Assembly: GCF_014066305.1 (NCBI RefSeq)
Contig: NW_023501186.1
Location: forward strand, 1 to 26,226
Origin: Letharia columbiana
Taxonomy: Eukaryota; Ascomycota; Lecanoromycetes; Lecanorales; Parmeliaceae
Reading direction: 5' to 3'
DNA: 26,226 bases
Position numbers and translations under genes: made by a program. The notes beneath the pieces are model-generated. The model was not told where the DNA came from and ran no database searches. It saw only the letters and a list, made by a program, of their open reading frames with translations. Positions 20,309 to 26,226 of this stretch are shown in pieces (the first letter of the stretch is position 1; each line of letters starts with the position of its first letter).

Positions 20309-22739
20309 CGTTGAAGGTGTATTCGTGACAGGCGGTCATCAAGTCCAAAGCGCTGGCCAACAAGGGCTTTCTGGACGACGGAGAAGCTATGCGGAAAACG
20401 CTGACCGAGGATATGTCTTAAGCTTCCAGTTGTCGTTCATTTCGGCTGTTGAAGAGACAGTCGGCTTGAAAGAATAATGAGTGACGATGGTGAATAACTA
20501 TGTAGCATTGAAGTACGATATGGGTATAAAACTCACAGCCTGGTGGCCTCATGAGCGCGATGCCAAGACTCCGCCTTCCGCTCCGCACCACCAGCACGGC
20601 CCAATCCAAATCCAACCAGTTGCGTGCCTTGCGCCTTTCTCCTTACCTGAAAATTACCGTCGACAAGCACAACAGGGTCATTGAAGTAACTACAGTGGCG
20701 CCTAGATATCATTCCAACTCAAATAATTAGATTCGTCCTAGAGCGTGGCCGGAGAGGGGGAAAAAGGAGCACTGAGCAGCGTATCCAGACGGTTTGACCT
20801 TGTTAATGCCTGGGAGCAGCAAAAGAGATAGAAGGATGGGTGGAGTCCCAAATATGGCCAATATCGTTGTATCTGGGAACGAGGACCCGCATGTGCAAAG
20901 CTTTGAGACGTTTTGCCTCGGTGCCAACACCTTGAAGAAGAGAAACCTTGTGGTCATCTGTGATATCCTTGGCCGAGGATCCGCATGGAGCTCGAGAAGT
21001 CTCCCTGCAGATGTTGATAGCTGTGCTAGCTGTGAGCTGCTCAAACATCTTTCAAAGTATCAGGGATCTGCTGGACATCGATAAAGAAGTACAGAATCTG
21101 GTCAAGATCTCGCAACGCTGGGGGTTGATCGCAGCATTATTGACAGACTGTTCGCTGAAGACTTCTGACTTAGGGGCCGGATATCGAAATACTTGATATG
21201 CTCCATTACGTATTCCGCTTGCCGTTGGAGGACTTTGTTTCGAAGGGTGGATGACCACAAGCGAATAAGTTGCTCATATCTCTTCAATATCCCATCCTAA
21301 TTGTTCAACAGACAAACCAACCTAAAAGATAGCTGCATGTCAGAAACAACAGCACCGATGTTCTTCGCTCGAATCCAAAACTTCCTGTTGATCTATGTGC
21401 ATCTTTTTTTTTACTTCTCTACATCTGCCTTCTTCGCTATTTCTGTCGCTTTCTTCTGACGCCTAGAGGCCCGCTGCTACCGAGACATCTACGAAAAGGG
21501 GTCTTGCGTATGAATGACTGTTCTTATGCAGATTGGCATAGAAATCTCATGAATGGAGATGAAACAGGCCCTCCGTGGTGTTGATGGTGATGTCAATAAT
21601 CTGCTGTGCTGTGTTCTGTCTGGATTGCCGCAGTTGTTGGCGTATCTCACGGGGGAAGAAGCCAGGAATGTCATGGCTGTTCAAATCAAACCCCTTGGAG
21701 TACGCTTGAATATATGTGACGTTTCTGTCGCCCGGACTCGCCGATGCTGTTGCATTGTCCCATTGTTCTTCAGTTTCCTGGACCGCCCTCCCAACTTGGC
21801 ACTTTCTCTGATCGCTTGTTGCTACCTTTCTTTGCCATCGCTAAGAGTAATGCCCTACGTTGTGCTTCGACCTTCGGCATTGGGTCAGTCCGAGTAGCGC
21901 TCCCAAAGCGTAGCTGCGGACTCGGCTCTGATCGACCTTTGTCCACTACGGAGCTTTAGTCCTTCCCAGATGATATTCAGCAAGTCTGAGAAAGCCACCA
22001 CAACTTTTCATCGCAAAGCAATATGGTCTTGCAAGTGTTAGTGGAGCTTCTCCTCAGGATCCTCTAAAAAGCGTGAGCTTTCTCAATTGACCTGCAACTA
22101 AATATCTAATCCAACTTTTTGGTTCAAGCGAAGTCCTCGCTCCAGCCTCCGTCCGCAGATTATTTCCAACATCAACATTCCTTGTGGCTGCTAGTCCTGG
22201 ACACTTCTACTTTTGCCTAATGTCCCGAGCTCATTTCGTGTCGCATCCTTGCAGGCAGAAGACTGCATTTGTAGGGTGTTCGGCGCCCCTCAGCGTCCTA
22301 TTCTAGGCTCTTTTCAAAGATTATCTACCTAGTCCGACTAATAGTCCAACGCTTCGTCCATGTCCTCCAAAGCCTCCAAAGCCCCCTCCTCCTTCGGGCC
22401 TCCAATAGCTCCGATTCGTTATCACTATGTGACATAATAACGTATTTGTTGAATAGTAGTTTTAACATTCAAGTGGCGGTCCATGGTGAAAAAACTGTTC
22501 TCCGCTTGCTACTAGAATTGCGTCCACCATGATGAAATATCCACATTGCTAATACAAGTACACTCTGTAAAGATACGCCTAATCTAACGTTTTGTGCATA
22601 CCGAGGTACGCTAGAAGTTCTCTACCGTAAGAGCGCGCTCAGCCATATCAACTCCGTCTACACTTCGTCTTGCAGACATATTTTTGATCTTCCACTCTCA
22701 ACATTCTTGATCTCCCGCAGGACTCGGTGAGAGATTCAG
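20309..22739. other. 2.4-kb divergent intergenic region between LAS17 and RAD1
   Basis: The LAS17 start (minus) and RAD1 start (plus) face outward from this region, so it must contain both promoters. Open frames of 60-115 codons occur on both strands (for example minus 20727-21044 and plus 21553-21897). They overlap each other, have no recognisable domain, and could not be joined by credible introns into a longer protein. Composition is normal, with no RIP signature. A pyrimidine-rich stretch lies at about 21400-21460 (a run of eight or more T). I see no tRNA, repeat array or transposon end. Confidence 0.4.
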
Positions 22740-25700
22740 ATGCCCTCCGAAACTGCGAAGCCCCCCGTGAAATTGTCATTACCGCTTGAGTACCAGCAGG
22801 ACTGCTTCTCAGAGCTTCGCAACGAGGATGAACTCGTCATACTTGCCCGCGGCCTGGGCTTGTTGCGGGTAGTCACCAATCTACTTCACTCCTACGATGC
22901 CATCGGAAGCAATCTGGTTGTTGTTGTGGGGGCGGATGAGAGAGAAAATGGTTGGATTGGTGAAGCGCTAGCGGAACATGCTGCTATCAGCAAGACCCCA
23001 GCGGCGAGGGGGCTGAGCCAGGTCAATACGGATATGATGAGTGTAGGGATGAGGTATTTTGCCCTCAGGCATTGCCTGAGAGGGGAAAGGGGCTGATGGG
23101 CGGTAGGGAAAGAATGTATTCGCATGGGGGAATATTCAGCATTACCTCTCGAATATTGGTGGTTGACCTACTGTCGAGTACGGCTCTTGGACAGAAGGAG
23201 TAGGGACGGGGCTGACTATCTAGAGTTGCTGAGTCCTGAGACCGTTACGGGGCTCGTGGTGCTTCACTCTGAGAGGTATGGGAGCCCATCGAAGTGCTGC
23301 TCCAGATCTGACAGTAGCCAAGGGTCATTGCCACGTCCATCGAAGCCTTCATCATCCGTATCTACCGCCAAATGAACAAGGCCGGCTTTCTCAAAGCATT
23401 CTCCGACAATCCTGAACCGTTCACCACTGGCTTTGCGCCTCTTGCATCGATGATGCGCAACCTCTTCCTCAGAAAACCTTCTCTCTGGCCACGTTTCCAT
23501 GTCACTGTAGCTAAATCGCTTGAGGGTCGCAAGAAAGCGGAAGTTATCGAGCTTGAGGTGCCCATGACAGATGGGATGCGAGATATCCAACATGCTATAC
23601 TCGAATGTGTTGAAGTCAGCATTGGCGAGCTCCGAAAGGCGGACACAGGGTTGGAATTGGATGACTGGACGCTAGACAGTGCGCTGCACAAGAATTTTGA
23701 TGTTATCGTGCGGAGACAGTTGGACCCGATATGGCATCGAGTGAGCTACAGAACAAGACAGATCGTGAACGATCTCAGTGTTTTACGGGGTATACTACAT
23801 GCGCTCCTCACTTATGATGCAGTCTCATTCAATAAGTACCTGGACACGATCTTGGCTGCCCATCAGCCGCCACCGGGCTCAAATCGTCAAAATCAATCGC
23901 CGTGGTTGTTTCTCGACGCGGCTAATACGATGTTTGAAACCGCAAAGCGCAGAGTATATACTGGTAAGCCCATCGATGGAGAGGTTCCTGAAGCCTTGGG
24001 TGCTTTGCCAGACTCACTTCGTCCCGTACTTGAGGAGCAGCCAAAATGGGCACTGCTGGCCGACATACTCGAGGAGATTGAGCGTGATGCATACTTCAAT
24101 CCTGGCATACGAGATGACTCAAGCGGGACCATTCTCATTATGTGTTCGGATCAAGGGACGTGCCGTCAACTTCGAGAGTTCTTGCAGAACATGCACGTTC
24201 GTCCGCAGCAAACGAACGAAGATGACGCGGCAGACGGTGATGCCGAGGTAAAAGCCTCTGCGACGTTCATGATGAGAAGGAAATTGAGGAATTATCTCAA
24301 TTGGAAGAAAGATTTCGCTCGAGTCAGCGCCTCGCTCTTTACAGAGAATCAGAAGGTCCTCGAGGGTTTCACTGACCAGAGAGGTGCCGACGGATATCGA
24401 GGCAAGGGCCCACCGAACAAGCGGAGAAGAGTCAGAGGTGGCTCGTCCGCAGCTTTTGGTGGCGGCAGACCTGGCAATAGCAGTCTGCAAATGGCGGAGG
24501 ACAGAGATTCCCAAGTAGCAATGCTTTTGGCAGACATACAACCAACCGACGCGGATGGCGCACAGAAGGATGAAGTCGCGATAGACTCTTTGGACGACAT
24601 GGAAGACTACTTCGAGCTTTACGAGATGAGCGATCTAGTAGTTGTTCATCCCTATGATGGTGACATGGACGAGCATGTTCTCGAAGAAGTGCGACCAAGA
24701 TACGTGGTCATGTACGAGCCTGATGCTGCATTCATCCGGAGAGTGGAGGTCTACAGGAGCTCGCATGATGATCGTAACGTCCGAGTGTACTTCATGTATT
24801 ACGGAGGCTCTGTGGAAGAGCAGCGGTACCTCAGCGCGGTTAGAAAAGAGAAGGACGCTTTCACAAGACTCATCAAAGAAAAAGGAGTATGGAGGTTTCA
24901 GTGTCACGGTCTCGTTGACTTCAATCGCTAATCGGCTCGCAGAACATGGCCGTAACCATTACGCTGGACGGCACTGCGCCGTCGGACCCCCAAGAACAAT
25001 TCCTTCGTACTGTAAACACACGCATCGCAGGCGGTGGTCGCCTGGCTGCCACTGCTGAACCTCCCCGCATTGTCGTCGATGTCCGCGAATTCCGCTCCTC
25101 TCTCCCCTCCCTTCTGCACGGTCGCTCCAATGTCGTCGTCCCTTGTATGCTCACAGTTGCCGACTATGTGCTCACTCCCTACATATGCATTGAGCGGAAA
25201 AGCGTGCGAGACCTCATTTCCTCATTCAAGAACGGACGCCTCTTTAACCAAGCAGAGACGATGCTCCAACACTATAAGTATCCGATGCTTCTTATTGAAT
25301 TTGACCAGAACAAGTCTTTTACACTCGACACATTCGGTACCGATCACACCACGACGCTCAGTACAGCCAACAATCCGCAAGATTTGCAGTCTAAACTTGC
25401 ACTTCTTACACTTGCCTTTCCCCGCCTGAAGATCATCTGGTCATCCTCACCATACCAAACCGCGGAGATCTTCGACGAGCTGAAGAAGCAGCAGGAAGAG
25501 CCAGATCCTATCAAAGCGGTGCAGATCGGCCTCATTGCTGGCGAGGATCCAAGCGATCAGAGCTTCAACCAGACGCCGCAGGATATGCTGAGAGCGGTGC
25601 CCGGCATGACCGAGAAGAACCTCTCGCGAATCACCCTCGAAGTTGGAGATTTAGCAGATGTCAGTAACCTGACGGAAGAAGAGCTTGACGTAATGGTTGG

Positions 25701-25758
25701 AAAAGAGGCAGGACGGCAAGTTTACAGATTCTTCAATAGGAGTGTGCTGGAAGATTGA
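22740..25758 (+). CDS. RAD1: DNA repair endonuclease RAD1/XPF (five exons)
   Basis: Exons are 22740-23053, 23107-23177, 23224-23275, 23323-24886 and 24943-25758, giving 938 aa. Introns are 53, 46, 47 and 56 bp, and splicing restores SVGMRERMYSHGGIFSITSR, VVDLLSKLLSPETVTG, LHSERVIATSIEAFIIRIYR and KEKGNMAVTITLDG. The N-terminal part is the degenerate SF2 helicase-like region of XPF (LPLEYQQDCFSELRNEDELV; ILARGLGLLRVVTNLL; MNKAGFLKAFSDNPEPFTTG). The ERCC4 nuclease domain starts at about 710: VVDVREFRSSLP (Asp713), then ADYVLTPYICIERKSVRDL (Glu-Arg-Lys at 751-753). A tandem HhH region (PQDMLRAVPGMTEKNLSRIT) ends the protein and is the usual ERCC1/Rad10 interface. Rad1-Rad10 makes the 5' incision in nucleotide excision repair and trims 3' flaps in recombination. 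The residue before the second acidic position is Ala rather than the usual Gly of GDY. The ERK core is intact, so activity is expected. Confidence 0.96.
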
Positions 25759-26106
25759 GTGCAGAATAGCATGGCTAGGATGGAATGACTGGCGTTCTGC
25801 ATTATGGGCGCTCATGAGCTGAATACAGCAGAGGAACCCCAAGTCAAAGGGAATACGATTCAGAAATCTTTGAGCATTTGTATCCAGCATAGCGTCGTGA
25901 GGTGGACAGCGAAATGAAAAAGGCCATGTATTTTTGAGAAGCCGAAGATCATGCCTGTCCCTGTGCGATACGCAACTTTCTCTTCAAACCACGCCTCGCT
26001 TGTCGTCATGACGAGTACAGGCCGTGTTGCATATGCCTTGAGGGTGTGGCACCACCAAAGGAACGCAACCGTACGAACACCAGCATGCATGCACCATCTA
26101 GCCCGC
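25759..26106. other. Convergent 3' region between RAD1 and the right-edge gene
   Basis: This 348-bp stretch lies between two stop codons facing each other, so it should hold both 3' UTRs and terminators. I see no gene. The long minus-strand open frame across it (to 26222) is out of frame with the better-supported acidic exon and has no protein character. Confidence 0.5.
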
Positions 26107-26200
26107 TCATATCTCATCAACATCAATATCCTTTTCATCACTGCTGTTGTCCCGATCTTCGTCGAACTCAACATTGTCATCCACACCCTCATGACCATAC
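26107..26200 (-). CDS. C-terminal exon of an unrecognised gene (partial, runs off the window)
   Basis: On the minus strand a branch-point-like gctgac and an acceptor tattttag end at 26201. They are followed by a frame reading YGHEGVDDNVEFDEDRDN, then SSDEKDIDVDEI and a TGA at 26109-26107. The strongly acidic tail is typical of many nuclear and ribosome-related fungal proteins, but it is too short to identify. The rest of the gene lies beyond the right edge. The intron call rests only on the acceptor and branch point. Confidence 0.55.
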
Positions 26201-26226
26201 CTAAAATACGATATGTCAGCATCTCT

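Noticed and set aside
20727..21300. Overlapping open frames on both strands, up to 105 codons
   Set aside because: No domain, no consistent frame and no credible introns linking them; they overlap each other on opposite strands.
25860..26222. 120-codon minus-strand open frame
   Set aside because: It overlaps the better-supported acidic terminal exon in another frame and has a Met/Trp/Cys-rich, non-protein-like composition.
1..26226. CRISPR arrays, bacterial-type operons, rRNA
   Set aside because: There are no regularly spaced direct repeats, and the spliced genes are clearly eukaryotic; nothing resembles rRNA.

Overview
The window is nuclear DNA from a filamentous ascomycete (Pezizomycotina). 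Three things support this: short GT-AG introns of 46-72 bp with recognisable branch points (including a perfect TACTAAC in MRS2), orthologues of conserved fungal housekeeping genes, and a roughly 2 kb AT-rich block almost free of CA/TG dinucleotides, the signature of repeat-induced point mutation (RIP). I cannot name the genus; Dothideomycetes or Eurotiomycetes are plausible but not shown.

Layout, left to right. (1) 383-7308 (+): SEN1, a large RNA/DNA helicase of about 2245 aa in four exons, ending in three CCHC zinc knuckles and a basic tail. (2) 7899-10484 (+): an unrecognised 861-aa Pro/Ser-rich, mostly disordered protein with a 30-bp in-frame tandem duplication and a C-terminal coiled coil. 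(3) 10651-11512 (-): a two-exon short-chain dehydrogenase/reductase, convergent with gene 2. (4) 11667-12134: a MITE-like element with 35-bp terminal inverted repeats. (5) 12380-14188 (-): MRS2, a mitochondrial CorA-type Mg2+ channel in three exons. (6) 14189-18255: a gene-free repeat island with a RIP-saturated 2.2-kb element bounded by 29-bp inverted repeats, abutted by a 155-bp TA-flanked foldback MITE. (7) 18256-20308 (-): LAS17/WASP, the Arp2/3 activator, in three exons but with an apparent 1-nt frameshift in its polyproline tract. (8) 20309-22739: a 2.4-kb divergent intergenic region with nothing recognisable. (9) 22740-25758 (+): RAD1/XPF, the DNA repair endonuclease, in five exons. (10) 26107-26200 (-): the acidic C-terminal exon of an unrecognised gene running off the right edge.

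The genes do not form a pathway or a biosynthetic cluster. They are an ordinary mix of core functions: transcription termination/R-loop resolution, Mg2+ homeostasis, actin nucleation and nucleotide excision repair. The accessory material is the transposon island between MRS2 and LAS17 and the MITE between the dehydrogenase and MRS2. I found no clear undescribed multi-gene system. The observations most worth a second look are the LAS17 frameshift, the RIP-saturated inverted-repeat element with its adjacent foldback MITE, and the zinc knuckles on SEN1.
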